From: Deinococcus rubellus
GTDB lineage: Bacteria; Deinococcota; Deinococci; Deinococcales; Deinococcaceae
NCBI RefSeq assembly: GCF_025244745.1
Contig: NZ_CP104213.1
Location: 675,501-739,500, forward strand
Length of the DNA: 64,000 nucleotides
Direction of reading: 5' to 3'
Notes under the pieces: model-generated
What the model was told of the DNA's origin: nothing
The model's input: only the letters and a program-made list of their open reading frames with translations
Database searches by the model: none
Shown: piece by piece, positions 7,306 to 14,903 of the stretch
Position numbering within the stretch: position 1 is the first letter of the stretch
Layout: every line of letters starts with the position of its first letter
Made by a program: the position numbers and the translations under genes

Positions 7306-8742
7306 TCAGAGTCTGAACTGCTCCCGGTTTTCCAGCCGCGCCAGGCAGCGCACTGCCTCGAGGGCACGTTCAATTCCTGGATAAGATTCAGCGATATTGG
7401 TGCGGAGACGGTAACCGTCCCCCTCGCTCCGCACGCGCCAGATCAGGTCTCCGTGATCTTCGAACTGCCGCCCACGCTGAGTTCCTCGATTGAGCCGGTC
7501 ATCGTGGTGTTCTAGCCACCGGCAAAGGGAAGTCCATCCTTCGTCACCGACCCACACTCCGGACGCGGCTTCGATCTCCACTCCGTTGGCGACGTCGAGG
7601 CTGCATCCGTCTTCGGCCCAGACGATCACCAACTCGAAGGTGTAGGCCTCCCGCCGCTCAGCGTCTTCAAGGCCGATGGTCTGGTCTTCATTCACCGGCA
7701 GGTCCACCCGGTACCGGTCGCCGTCGTGGTAGCGCCCGCTCCAGTGATCGGTGCGTTGGGCTGCCAGGTGCGCGGTCAGGGTCTCGTAGCGCAGCCGGGC
7801 GTCATCGGCGAGCGTGGCGTGGTGGTACGCGAGGCTGGGAGCATTGCTGAGGCTGTATCTGACGCACAGCATGGCGTTGTAGTGCATCTCCCGGTAGGTG
7901 ACTTCGTACTCGCCCACGTCCCCAGCACGGCTCGGCTGGGCCGCTGGGCCGCGCGGCGGAGTGAGGTCATCATCAGGCCGCTTGTGGTGAATCACGTCCC
8001 CTTCCAGGATGGCCGCCGCGATGAGGTTGGCTTCCTGGCGCTGCAGCCGGCTCAGGTGCGCCGCCGTCACGCTCAGCAGGGACTGAGGGCGCTCGGGGGC
8101 CGGTTCGGCGGTTCGTTGCCGCCGGGCACGCCGGTCAAAGCGCAGCGCCGCTTCTCGCCATACCAGGTCGAGCAGCTCGCTCACCAACACCATCAGATCC
8201 GCTTCTTGCGGGTACGCCTTGAGGTGGCCGCGCACCATCTTCAGGGCCTGCGCGCGGGTCTCGACACGGGTGGACTCGTCGGCGTCTTCTTGCAGCTCAG
8301 CAGCGGCCAGGTGCAGGAGCACTTTGTAGCTGGCCCGCTCGCGTAGCGCCTCGACGACCGGATGCATAGGTGTCGGCGCGGGGCGTGCCTTGAAGGCGGT
8401 GGTACTGCGTTCGAGCAGGCCGGGCCGCACCGTCAACTCGTGGCCGTCCTGGAATCTCACCCGCACAGTGGGGTGCTGCGCGCCGGGCTTGCCGGGCCGC
8501 ACCACTTCGCAGGATTGCCCGGCGTGCAGCACGTCGCCGTAACCGGGCCTCGGAGCGTAGAGGACTTTTGCGCCGACGTCGAGGCGGCTGACGATCACTT
8601 TGCACTGCTGGCGCTGCACCTCCTCTTGCCGGGCTTCCAGCCGCTGCGCTTCCAGGTAGGGTGCGAAGCGGGTGCCGGTGGTGTCCTGCGCTGACCGTTC
8701 GAGGGCTTGCCCTGGGACGCGGCCATGCCTGAGGTGGTTCAT
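7306..8742 (-). CDS. phage protein of unknown function (478 aa)
   Basis: Start ATG at 8742 (MNHLRHGRVPGQALERSAQD) overlaps the upstream stop as ATGA. Residues 45-110 look like a small beta domain (VGAKVLYAPRPGYGDVLHAG, VRVRFQDGHELTVRPGLLE), similar in style to the SNF2-associated or Tudor-like modules that bind nucleic acid. The middle is helical and charged (LVSELLDLVWREAALRFDRR), and the last 200 residues carry an acidic module (YRVDLPVNEDQTIGLEDAE, EAYTFELVIVWAEDGCSLDV). No catalytic motif was recognised. It closes the early operon that begins at 15418; function unknown. Confidence 0.7.
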   Translation of the reverse strand: MNHLRHGRVPGQALERSAQDTTGTRFAPYLEAQRLEARQEEVQRQQCKVIVSRLDVGAKVLYAPRPGYGDVLHAGQSCEVVRPGKPGAQHPTVRVRFQDGHELTVRPGLLERSTTAFKARPAPTPMHPVVEALRERASYKVLLHLAAAELQEDADESTRVETRAQALKMVRGHLKAYPQEADLMVLVSELLDLVWREAALRFDRRARRQRTAEPAPERPQSLLSVTAAHLSRLQRQEANLIAAAILEGDVIHHKRPDDDLTPPRGPAAQPSRAGDVGEYEVTYREMHYNAMLCVRYSLSNAPSLAYHHATLADDARLRYETLTAHLAAQRTDHWSGRYHDGDRYRVDLPVNEDQTIGLEDAERREAYTFELVIVWAEDGCSLDVANGVEIEAASGVWVGDEGWTSLCRWLEHHDDRLNRGTQRGRQFEDHGDLIWRVRSEGDGYRLRTNIAESYPGIERALEAVRCLARLENREQFRL

Positions 8743-9236
8743 TCCCGCTTCTTTCTGAGCAGCTCGGCGTCTTGTTTGAGCGTGGCCACGCGCTTGGCGT
8801 CCGGTACCGGGGAGCGCTCGGCGTTGCGGATCTGCGTTTCGATCCAGGCGAGGTACCGCAGGTCCGCTCGGCGCTCCTGTTCGTCGGTCGGTTCGGTACG
8901 CGCCTTGCGGCGAGCGGCCGCTTCCGCCGCCTGCCGTGCCGTTCTGGGAATCACGCCGTACTGACGAGCGAAATCCTCCAGCTTGGTTTCCCCTAACTCC
9001 GTCAGCACCAGGCCGCCAGTGGCACCGCCGGTGTCCCGCGCCGTGCCGTGCTCGCGGGTGCACAGCCTCAGCAGACTGCGGTGCGCGTCCGAGAGGCGAA
9101 TGACCGGGCCGCGCCGTCCGGGGTCGTCGATCAACTCCGCGAGCAGCAGCGCCCGGACCGGTGCGGTCGGCAGACCGCAGAGCACCGACAGGAAGCGGTA
9201 CTCATCGGGATAGATGCTGTGAGGGTGAACGGTCAT
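8739..9236 (-). CDS. phage protein of unknown function (165 aa)
   Basis: Reads MTVHPHSIYPDEYRFLSVLCG and later LVLTELGETKLEDFARQYGV, RTARQAAEAAARRKARTEPT and IETQIRNAERSPVPDAKRV. The N-terminal half resembles a winged-helix arrangement and the C-terminal half is a charged helix, possibly coiled coil. ATGA overlaps join it to genes on both sides, so it is translationally coupled in the early operon. No family recognised. Confidence 0.65.
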   Translation of the reverse strand: MTVHPHSIYPDEYRFLSVLCGLPTAPVRALLLAELIDDPGRRGPVIRLSDAHRSLLRLCTREHGTARDTGGATGGLVLTELGETKLEDFARQYGVIPRTARQAAEAAARRKARTEPTDEQERRADLRYLAWIETQIRNAERSPVPDAKRVATLKQDAELLRKKRE

Positions 9237-9532
9237 TGTCCTCGCAGGATGCGCACGGCCACTTCAAGACTTCGGTCGACATTCGTCATCGTCCAGGCGT
9301 CTACACCTTCGCGGCGGGTCAGCGCTTCGAGCAGGCGCAGGCTCACGAACGAGACTTCTGCAATCGATGACTCGCGGCGCAGCGGGTCATGCTTGTGATT
9401 CTGGCTGCGCTCGGTCGGCGCGCGGCGGCTGGCAGAGGGGTCAGGCATGGTGGGCAGCTCCTCGGGTGGGACGGGGCGGGCAGTGTGGTGGGCGATCAGG
9501 GCGCGGCGGGCATTCACGGCACGGCGGCTCAT
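9233..9532 (-). CDS. small phage protein of unknown function (99 aa)
   Basis: Begins MSRRAVNARRALIAHHTARP, has a basic disordered centre (PSASRRAPTERSQNHKHDPL) and a helical C-terminus (VSFVSLRLLEALTRREGV, DRSLEVAVRILRGQ). Coupled by ATGA overlaps to both neighbours. No family recognised. Confidence 0.6.
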   Translation of the reverse strand: MSRRAVNARRALIAHHTARPVPPEELPTMPDPSASRRAPTERSQNHKHDPLRRESSIAEVSFVSLRLLEALTRREGVDAWTMTNVDRSLEVAVRILRGQ

Positions 9533-9957
9533 GGGTGGGCCTCCAGATAAGCGAGGATTTCGTGCAGGGCCGTCTCGTCATGGACCTGCGGGGCGGTGAA
9601 GCGCAGCAGAAAGACGGCGTCCGCGCTCAGGGTGTTGTATTTCTCCAGATCGCGCCCATAACGGTCGCGTTTCCGGTGGTTGAGGCCTTCGATCTCAACA
9701 GCCAGCCGCCAGACAGGAAAGTAAAAGTCAAGCCTCCATCTTCGTGGAGGGTGGAAGCGGTGTTCCTCAATATATTTCACGCCAGCGTGATCCAACTGAC
9801 GCGCCAGTACGGTGTTGATGTCCCCTTCGGCCTCGGCCTGCTTCAACGCTGGCAACAGGTCAGGCACCCGCGCCGCGAGGTGGGGGTGCCGACGTTTGTA
9901 ATTGCGGATCAGCTTGGTGTTACTCAGATGGGCAACTCCAGCGGCACGGCCTTCCAC
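9529..9957 (-). CDS. putative DUF559/Vsr-type endonuclease (about 142 aa)
   Basis: The C-terminal half reads YIEEHRFHPPRRWRLDFYFP, VWRLAVEIEGLNHRKRDRYG and FLLRFTAPQVHDETALHEIL. The order D(FYFP)...E(I)E...H(R)K is that of the small PD-(D/E)XK nucleases found in phages and next to mobile DNA. The start is uncertain: I took the GTG at 9957 with GGAG upstream, giving a 34-nt overlap with the upstream gene; the open frame extends to an ATG at 10050 but that part overlaps a better coding frame. Likely a phage recombination or packaging-related nuclease. Confidence 0.65.
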   Translation of the reverse strand: MEGRAAGVAHLSNTKLIRNYKRRHPHLAARVPDLLPALKQAEAEGDINTVLARQLDHAGVKYIEEHRFHPPRRWRLDFYFPVWRLAVEIEGLNHRKRDRYGRDLEKYNTLSADAVFLLRFTAPQVHDETALHEILAYLEAHP

Positions 9958-10295
9958 AGCAGGCAGCCGCTCCAGTGCCCACCAGCACGCCCGCACAGAC
10001 GGCAGACAGGGCCAGCGGGCCAGATGTCGGGTGTGCGGGTGGCCACACACCGGTCCAGGCCTGCGCGGGTGAGGGCATACGACCGGGAACCGTCCGGACC
10101 GGTCTTGCTGGCCAGGCCCAGACTGACCAGGGTGCTCAGGACGCGGTAGTTCTGGTGCCAGCCGTCGGAGTTTACGGCGTCGCGCAGGCCCGCCCGTTGA
10201 AACACCTTCGGCCCGCTGACGGCTTCAAGCGTCAGGGCATGCACCAGGGCGCGGCCCCGGGAAGAGTTCAGCAGGGTGCCCTGTTTGCGGTTCAT
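9924..10295 (-). CDS. winged-helix/zinc-ribbon phage protein (123 aa)
   Basis: Residues 1-80 read like a winged helix (GRALVHALTLEAVSGPKVFQ, NYRVLSTLVSLGLASKTGPD, SRSYALTRAGLDRCV) and the C-terminus has CRLCGRAGGHWSGC, a four-Cys/His zinc knuckle. ATG at 10295 with AAGG upstream. Probably DNA-binding; role unknown. Confidence 0.65.
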   Translation of the reverse strand: MNRKQGTLLNSSRGRALVHALTLEAVSGPKVFQRAGLRDAVNSDGWHQNYRVLSTLVSLGLASKTGPDGSRSYALTRAGLDRCVATRTPDIWPAGPVCRLCGRAGGHWSGCLLWKAVPLELPI

Positions 10296-10319
10296 CTGAA
10301 ACCTTGCATCTTCACGCGC

Positions 10320-10721
10320 TCAATCGCCTGCACGCCGGTACTCGTGGGTGGCCAGTTCACGCCGCAAGTTCAGATCAGTCAGTTGCGCCTTGAGCACCGC
10401 GAAGAAGCGGGCCTGTTGCAGCGACGCGTCTTCAGGATTGTTCTCGTCGGTGCTGTAGTAGAGGGCGACTTTGGCGGCATCGAAAATGGCCTGCTGGCAG
10501 CAATCGTCGCGCCGCCGGGTGAACTGGTACTCGCCGACCCGGATCGGCACGCCCTCCGTTCCGCAGTACGGGCAGACGTGGACCGTCTTCGTTCTGGCCG
10601 CTTCCCGCTGTTCTTGCACCCGCGCTTCGGTGTTGTGTATGCCTTTGAGGGCGTTGGGATGGTCCATCAGGCGTCTGGCCAGGCTCATTACTTCCGGGCT
10701 GGGTTGATCGGTCATCGTCAT
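10320..10721 (-). CDS. zinc-ribbon phage protein (133 aa)
   Basis: Contains VHVCPYCGTEGVPIRVGEYQ and RRRDDCCQQAIFDAAKVAL, a CxxC...CC arrangement likely to bind zinc, then a helical tail. The ATG at 10721 has GGGAGGTTCAGC before it and overlaps the stop of the replication gene (ATGA). Between 10295 and 10320 there are only 24 bp. Function unknown; probably a replication accessory given its position. Confidence 0.6.
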   Translation of the reverse strand: MTMTDQPSPEVMSLARRLMDHPNALKGIHNTEARVQEQREAARTKTVHVCPYCGTEGVPIRVGEYQFTRRRDDCCQQAIFDAAKVALYYSTDENNPEDASLQQARFFAVLKAQLTDLNLRRELATHEYRRAGD

Positions 10722-11667
10722 GCTGAACCTCCCTTGAGTGCTTCGAGGACGCGGGCGGAGACTTTCGGCTTCACCGGCACGGCCGCCGCCACCTTCGGTG
10801 AGGCGCGCGCCTTGCTGGCCCGCACGTCGTCATCCAGCGCGGCGATCAGCGAGGTTTTGTAGTTGCTGCCCTGCGCCATTCGCGCGTCTCTGAGCAGCTC
10901 GTCGATCCGTGGTGGCGGCAGGTCCAGCCACGCCAGCCGGTCCTCGAATTCGCCCAGCAGCTGCACCAGGAACGTTTCGCTAAAACCGCGCCGCAGTGCC
11001 GCCCGCGCCGCCGCGCCCGGAACATTTCTGTTGCTCGTGGTCTGGCTCGCTTCAAGTTCTGGGTGTGCCTGAGTATCACCCTGGACAGTGACCGAGGCCA
11101 TTCGCGGTTCGGCGCTTGCGTCGCTGCCGTTTTCGGTGTTCGTCTCCTGAGGTGAAGTCGCCGTCGTCTGCGAAGTGGCGTCCTCGCCAACGATCACTAC
11201 TACTGACGGATCTAAGTGACGGACAACTAACGGATCATGCCCTGTCAAATTGTCCGGTAAGGGCGGACAGATTGTCCGGTTGGGCCTGTCAGATTGTCCG
11301 GTAAGCCCTGTCAAATTGTCCGGTTGACTACCGGGCATTCTGTCCGGTTGCTTGGCCTTCCGCACCGATTGCCCGGCATGGGCTGGCCTGAGCGCTTCCT
11401 CCGGAGCTTGAAGCCAGATCTCGTCAGTCGTTCGTGAACCGTCTCGGCGGCGGCGGGGGCGGACTTGATGAATCCGTCCTGCTGCAGGCTGTCGATGTGG
11501 CGGCGTACGCTGCGCTCGTCCTGGCCGGTCATCTCTGCAATGGTGCTGGCACCGGGGAAGGCCCGGCCTTCGGCATCGGCGAAGTCGGCGATGGCCACGA
11601 GCACGAATTTGCGTCCGGCAGGCTTGACGTCCTGGGCGTAGGCCCACCTGGTGGCGTAAAGGCTCAT
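10718..11667 (-). pseudogene. phage replication initiator with frameshift
   Basis: Two frames must be joined. The 5' frame (ATG 11667) reads MSLYATRWAYAQDVKPAGRK, DAEGRAFPGASTIAEMTGQD and RSVRRHIDSLQQDGFIKSAP, the helix-turn-helix domain of phage and plasmid replication initiators. The other frame continues RRRRDGSRTTDEIWLQAPEE and runs to 10718 with a C-terminal DnaA/DnaC-contact-like helical region. Adding one C to the C5 run at 11455-11459 restores one protein of about 316 residues. As written, the 5' frame ends at 11311. A sequencing error in a homopolymer is as likely as a real mutation. The gene carries five 22-bp-spaced iterons at 11241-11348. Confidence 0.75.
11241..11348. repeat. iterons: predicted prophage replication origin
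   Basis: The octamer TGTCCGGT starts at 11251, 11273, 11295, 11317 and 11341: intervals of 22, 22, 22 and 24 bp, about two helical turns each. The first four copies share a longer consensus (CTGTCARATTGTCCGGT). They lie inside the initiator gene directly downstream of its HTH-coding part, the arrangement of the lambda O gene. AC-rich GACGGAT/GACGGAC repeats follow at 11200-11236. Confidence 0.7.
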
Positions 11668-12422
11668 GCGGCCTTCCTGGGCGTCCAGCGGTCCGTGAGC
11701 GCCATGCACCGGCAGCGCGGGGAGAGCAGCGGCAACGGCACGCCGGGATGGGAGGTGATGGGCCGTTCGTGGCCTTCCCAGCCGAGCGTGCAGGCCACCA
11801 GGTCCCAGTCCGGTTCCCCGTGCCTGCACAGGCCGCATACCGCGCCGTGGAGTGCCAGGCGGCTGTTCACCGTCACCACCTGCTCGGCCATCTCGCTGAG
11901 CAGTGCCGCACGGGCCTCAGCGTCGAGGTTGCTGGGCATCGGTCCGGCCACCGTGATGAGGGCATACACCGCCTCGCTGACTTCGTGTTCGTTGTACAGG
12001 AAGGTACTGTGCTTGGCCCGCTTCTTGTGCATCACCGTGGCGGTCGTCCCGCAGCGCTTACAACTCCGCGAGGTGCCGCCTTCTGTGCGCCCGCTCAGGA
12101 ACATCACTCCGTCCCACGCATGCGTGCAGAGGTGCTGCCAGTCGGCCAGATCGTGGACGTGGAAGCCGTCCTTGCCCTCGCACGTCCAGGGCTGGAACTT
12201 CGGCTCGACAAACCCGGCGTCACGCGCCACCACGTCCCACTCCTTCTTGCTGGGCAGGCCGGCCTTGCGCCAGATCAGCAACTCGCGGCGGCCACTCTCC
12301 CGCACCGAGGCTTTCAGGTGCAGGCCGCGTGCCACGACCCGGCGGGCAGGCGGGCCACCCGCTGCTTCGGCGAACATCTCCGCGAGCAGCTCGGTCAGAG
12401 CAGATAATTCATCAGCCTTCAT
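11664..12422 (-). CDS. phage protein with Cys motifs (252 aa)
   Basis: Starts MKADELSALTELLAEMFAEA. Carries two CxxC-type pairs, SCKRCGTTATVMHKK near residue 120 and AVCGLCRHGEPDWDL near residue 195, and a later PRCRCMALTDRW, suggesting zinc sites. Also LLIWRKAGLPSKKEWDVVAR in the N-terminal half. ATGA overlap with the initiator gene. No family recognised; its place just before the initiator suggests a replication or recombination accessory. Confidence 0.6.
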   Translation of the reverse strand: MKADELSALTELLAEMFAEAAGGPPARRVVARGLHLKASVRESGRRELLIWRKAGLPSKKEWDVVARDAGFVEPKFQPWTCEGKDGFHVHDLADWQHLCTHAWDGVMFLSGRTEGGTSRSCKRCGTTATVMHKKRAKHSTFLYNEHEVSEAVYALITVAGPMPSNLDAEARAALLSEMAEQVVTVNSRLALHGAVCGLCRHGEPDWDLVACTLGWEGHERPITSHPGVPLPLLSPRCRCMALTDRWTPRKAA

Positions 12423-12634
12423 AGCAAGTCGTCCCAGATCGCCACTGGATTGGGATCAGCTCCATATGGTCCCCAGTCAGCCACTGGGTCCGGCTCGTAG
12501 CTCTCCCAGTTATCCGGCTCGTCGAATGGACACGCACTGCCCCCGTGGCAGGCATAGGCCGGGCGCGAAGAGGTGAAGGTGCCGAAGCAGGACATGCACG
12601 TGTGGGTTCGCTCGGCTTGGAGAGGGTCAGCCAT
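12419..12634 (-). CDS. small zinc-binding phage protein (71 aa)
   Basis: MADPLQAERTHTCMSCFGTF followed by YACHGGSACPFDEP gives a C-x2-C...C-x5-C pattern, then an acidic Trp/Pro-rich tail (ESYEPDPVADWGPYG). Overlaps neighbours on both sides. Unknown role. Confidence 0.6.
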   Translation of the reverse strand: MADPLQAERTHTCMSCFGTFTSSRPAYACHGGSACPFDEPDNWESYEPDPVADWGPYGADPNPVAIWDDLL

Positions 12635-13211
12635 GGCTGGCCACCGGGTGCAGACTCTGAAGCGCGGCCTTCAGGTGTTTGTAGATTTCTCTCTGCACCC
12701 CCATGTCGTCGGGCAACTCGTACTTGAGCTGCTCAAGGGCCTGCACCAGGTGCATCCCACCGGGACTGCGCTCATGGTCCGGCAAGGCCCACTGGGGCAA
12801 TTCGGGTATCCGGACCGGGGCGCGTTTGGTGTCGTCCCATTCGTCCCAGGTTTTGGGCAGGTCGTAGAGGTAGCGCCCGATGCCGAACTGCACCGCGCAC
12901 CGCTTGAGCGCGTCACTTGCCGCCGCTTTGAAGGTGCCCGGTTCGCCCGCCTCGCCGATGTCCTCGCGGACCACGCCGAGGATGACCAGGCGGCCCTTGA
13001 CGGTGGGCCGCGCTGCGCCGGTAACGATCTCCATCTCGAAATGCCAGTCATCGGGGCAGACGGTATCGAGCCGGTCCTGCACGGCGCGGGCGTCGATGTG
13101 GGCCAGCAGCAGCGCGCGGGTGCGCTCGCGGTTGAAGCTGGCCGGTTTCCAGTGAATCTCCCTGGCAGGAAGCGGAGCCTGGAAGCGCTTGGAGACATCA
13201 CTCAATTTCAT
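12627..13211 (-). CDS. Rad52/DdrA-like single-strand annealing protein (194 aa)
   Basis: Reads ALLLAHIDARAVQDRLDTVC and then WHFEMEIV, VKGRLVILGVVREDIGEAGE and FKAAASDALKRCAVQFGIGR-YLYDLPK. This combination (ARxVQxRLDxV, xxKAAxSDALKRCAVxFGIGRYLY) is the core of the Rad52/Rad22 family, which anneals single strands and in Deinococcus includes the end-protecting protein DdrA. About 190 residues is a normal length for a phage annealase. Start ATG at 13211; 8-nt overlap with the downstream gene. Likely works in phage recombination and concatemer formation. Confidence 0.85.
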   Translation of the reverse strand: MKLSDVSKRFQAPLPAREIHWKPASFNRERTRALLLAHIDARAVQDRLDTVCPDDWHFEMEIVTGAARPTVKGRLVILGVVREDIGEAGEPGTFKAAASDALKRCAVQFGIGRYLYDLPKTWDEWDDTKRAPVRIPELPQWALPDHERSPGGMHLVQALEQLKYELPDDMGVQREIYKHLKAALQSLHPVASHG

Positions 13212-13380
13212 GGTCGACCTCAGTGGAATGTGGCTTGAAGAAGGCGCAGACGACGGCCAGCATCAGGACGGCCTGGAGCACTGAGACGGCGATGGCCTGC
13301 TCAAACGTGAGGAGGTCGCAGCATTGCCGGAACACCAGCAGGCCCAGCAGGTAGGCGGCGAGGAGCAGGAGCCACTTCAC
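13198..13380 (-). CDS. small membrane protein (60 aa)
   Basis: From the GTG at 13380 (GTGA overlap with the upstream stop) the protein reads VKWLLLLAAYLLGLLVFRQC and AIAVSVLQAVLMLAVVCAFF: two transmembrane helices with a short Cys-containing loop and an acidic tail. Phage-encoded; function unknown. Confidence 0.55.
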   Translation of the reverse strand: MKWLLLLAAYLLGLLVFRQCCDLLTFEQAIAVSVLQAVLMLAVVCAFFKPHSTEVDHEIE

Positions 13381-13655
13381 ACCCGTTTCCCCAGGCAGGA
13401 AGCGCAGATGTTGAATGCGGCAGGCTGGCCACAGTCTGTGCATTTCGGGCCGTAGCGCTCGGCCAGCAGCGCCAGGGTGCGGCGGCGGATATTGGCCGCG
13501 TTGAGCAGGTCGTGAATGAAATGGGTGATGCTGGCTTTGGCCTCGTCTTCGAGTACGCAGGGGCAGACACTCTCGACGGGGTACGGGTCACCGCAGTTGG
13601 CGCACCAGGCGGTGGGGTGATAGCCGGAACCGATGGCCGGGAGCAGTCGTGTCAT
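13377..13655 (-). CDS. double zinc-ribbon phage protein (92 aa)
   Basis: From ATG 13655: MTRLLPAIGSGYHPTAWCAN, with WCANCGDPYPVESVCPC near the start and YGPKCTDCGQPAAFNICASC near the end, two likely zinc ribbons flanking a helix (ITHFIHDLLNAANIRRRTLA). Overlaps the stop of the small gene upstream (ATGA). Function unknown. Confidence 0.55.
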   Translation of the reverse strand: MTRLLPAIGSGYHPTAWCANCGDPYPVESVCPCVLEDEAKASITHFIHDLLNAANIRRRTLALLAERYGPKCTDCGQPAAFNICASCLGKRV

Positions 13656-13831
13656 GGCAGTTCCGCTCGCACCGAGCATCCGGCGCACTGGACGCTGCTG
13701 GCCGCCACTTGGTTGCGGCAGCTCCAGCAGCGGGGTTGGGTATTGCGGCGGCTGAGGTCGCGGGAAAGGCGGGCCAGGGAGAGGCACAGGCGGCGCTGGG
13801 CGCGGTGCGTGACCAGGTGCAGAGGCTTCAT
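13652..13831 (-). CDS. very small zinc-ribbon protein (59 aa)
   Basis: Below the usual size cut-off but well supported: ATG at 13831 overlaps the upstream stop as ATGA and its own TGA overlaps the next ATG, filling the gap in the coupled operon exactly. It is Arg-rich (MKPLHLVTHRAQRRLCLSLA) and carries CWSC and CAGC 16 residues apart, a CxxC pair likely binding zinc. Confidence 0.55.
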   Translation of the reverse strand: MKPLHLVTHRAQRRLCLSLARLSRDLSRRNTQPRCWSCRNQVAASSVQCAGCSVRAELP

Positions 13832-14040
13832 CCGCGCTCACCCGCTTCAGCGTCAAGAAGCGCGGCTGTGTCGGCGCATTCCTGCAAGGCGGCAGCGACC
13901 TCGCTAATCTCATCACCAGAAAACCAGAGCTGTTCGCCCTCAGTGCCGTTGGCAGCGAATGTCGTGACCTTGACGAGGCCTTCTGTGGACGGCTCAATCC
14001 GCAGGGTGCCGCATTCGCTTTCAAACAAGATCACCCTCAT
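13828..14040 (-). CDS. small phage protein (70 aa)
   Basis: Reads MRVILFESECGTLRIEPSTE, KVTTFAANGTEGEQLWFSGD and EISEVAAALQECADTAALLD: a beta-rich start and a helical end. Coupled by ATGA to both neighbours. No family recognised. Confidence 0.55.
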   Translation of the reverse strand: MRVILFESECGTLRIEPSTEGLVKVTTFAANGTEGEQLWFSGDEISEVAAALQECADTAALLDAEAGERG

Positions 14041-14279
14041 CCGCGCTCACCGGCTTCTTCGGCGCTGTTGGTCAGCAGCTCACCGCTGATCACGTGCAGC
14101 TTGAACAGCTCGGCGCGGCTCAGGTTGATGACGGCGCGGCTGACGTCTTCATCCAGCACGTTCATCTCCGGGGCGAACAGCGCGATGCGGAAAGGGCGAT
14201 CAGGCTGGTGCATCTCGGCGTAGGGGTCGCTTTCGAGGCGCAGGACTTCGGCGGGCGGACTCGCGTAGATGCTGCTCAC
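14037..14279 (-). CDS. small phage protein (80 aa)
   Basis: Likely starts at the GTG at 14279 (GTGA overlap with the upstream gene): VSSIYASPPAEVLRLESDPY, then FRIALFAPEMNVLDEDVSRA and INLSRAELFKLHVISGELL. It ends in the same EEAGERG as the next protein ends in EAGERG, hinting at an old local duplication of the 3' end. Unknown role. Confidence 0.5.
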   Translation of the reverse strand: MSSIYASPPAEVLRLESDPYAEMHQPDRPFRIALFAPEMNVLDEDVSRAVINLSRAELFKLHVISGELLTNSAEEAGERG

Positions 14280-14839
14280 GCCGCGCCTCCGTTGAGGTAG
14301 GCAGCGCTCAGCGCATTGGCCTCGTCGATCAGCCCGCGCCCGGTCAGGAACTTCAGCTGGCCCCGGAAGCGGGAAATGCCCCACCTGTGAACCGGCTCGG
14401 TGGGGACGTAAGGGGCGGCCTCATCGCGCTCAGCGGCGGCCAGCTTGAGGCGAGTCTCGAACTCGGCGCGCACCTGCTCCCAGGTCTTAATCATGGCGTC
14501 GCCGCGCCGCGTCACCCGGCGGCTGCCGATTTCCAGCCACAGCACGCGCGTGTTCAGGTTGACGTTCTTCTGCACCTCGAAGCCGATCTGACGCAACGTG
14601 GCGCAGATGCTGCTCGCCAGGCGCTGGCTGCCCTGATCGTCAATGTCGAACTGGAGCATTTCCACGTCGGCCACCAGGGCCAGCAGCGAACCGAACTTGT
14701 GGCGGCACTCCGGGCCAACCACGCCGACGAAGGGAATGACGGTACCGGGGTGGGTCAGGGCGCGGCCACAGTGGCGACACCGCTCGGCGTGGGCTTTGAG
14801 GAGGTGGGGCTTGGTTTGCGTGGGAATCGGCTGTAACAT
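14276..14839 (-). CDS. phage protein with zinc knuckle (187 aa)
   Basis: Start ATG 14839 behind AAGGAGACCCCAAT. The N-terminus has ERCRHCGRALTHPGTVIPFV and VGPECRHKFGSLL, a Cys/His cluster of the DUF6011-like type seen in phage proteins; then VLWLEIGSRRVTRRGDAMIK and a helical stretch ending RFRGQLKFLTGRGLIDEANA. Probably nucleic-acid related; not assigned. Confidence 0.6.
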   Translation of the reverse strand: MLQPIPTQTKPHLLKAHAERCRHCGRALTHPGTVIPFVGVVGPECRHKFGSLLALVADVEMLQFDIDDQGSQRLASSICATLRQIGFEVQKNVNLNTRVLWLEIGSRRVTRRGDAMIKTWEQVRAEFETRLKLAAAERDEAAPYVPTEPVHRWGISRFRGQLKFLTGRGLIDEANALSAAYLNGGAA

Positions 14840-14855
14840 ATTGGGGTCTCCTTTG

Positions 14856-14895
14856 CCCCCCACTGAGTCGCTTCGTCGGCTGAACTCGTGGGGGG
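14856..14895. terminator. strong hairpin between the regulatory and early genes
   Basis: CCCCCCAC (14856-14863) pairs with GTGGGGGG (14888-14895), extended by GAGT/ACTC across a one-base bulge; loop 15 nt. On the plus strand it is followed by TTTT. On the minus strand it lies in the leader just before the ribosome site of the gene at 14839, so it could be an attenuator or an insulator against antisense transcription. Confidence 0.5.
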
Positions 14896-14903
14896 TTTTG
14901 CTG

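Noticed and set aside
11241..11348. CRISPR-like array
   Set aside because: Repeat core of 8-17 bp with a strict 22-bp period leaves no room for spacers, and there are no cas genes; iterons fit better.
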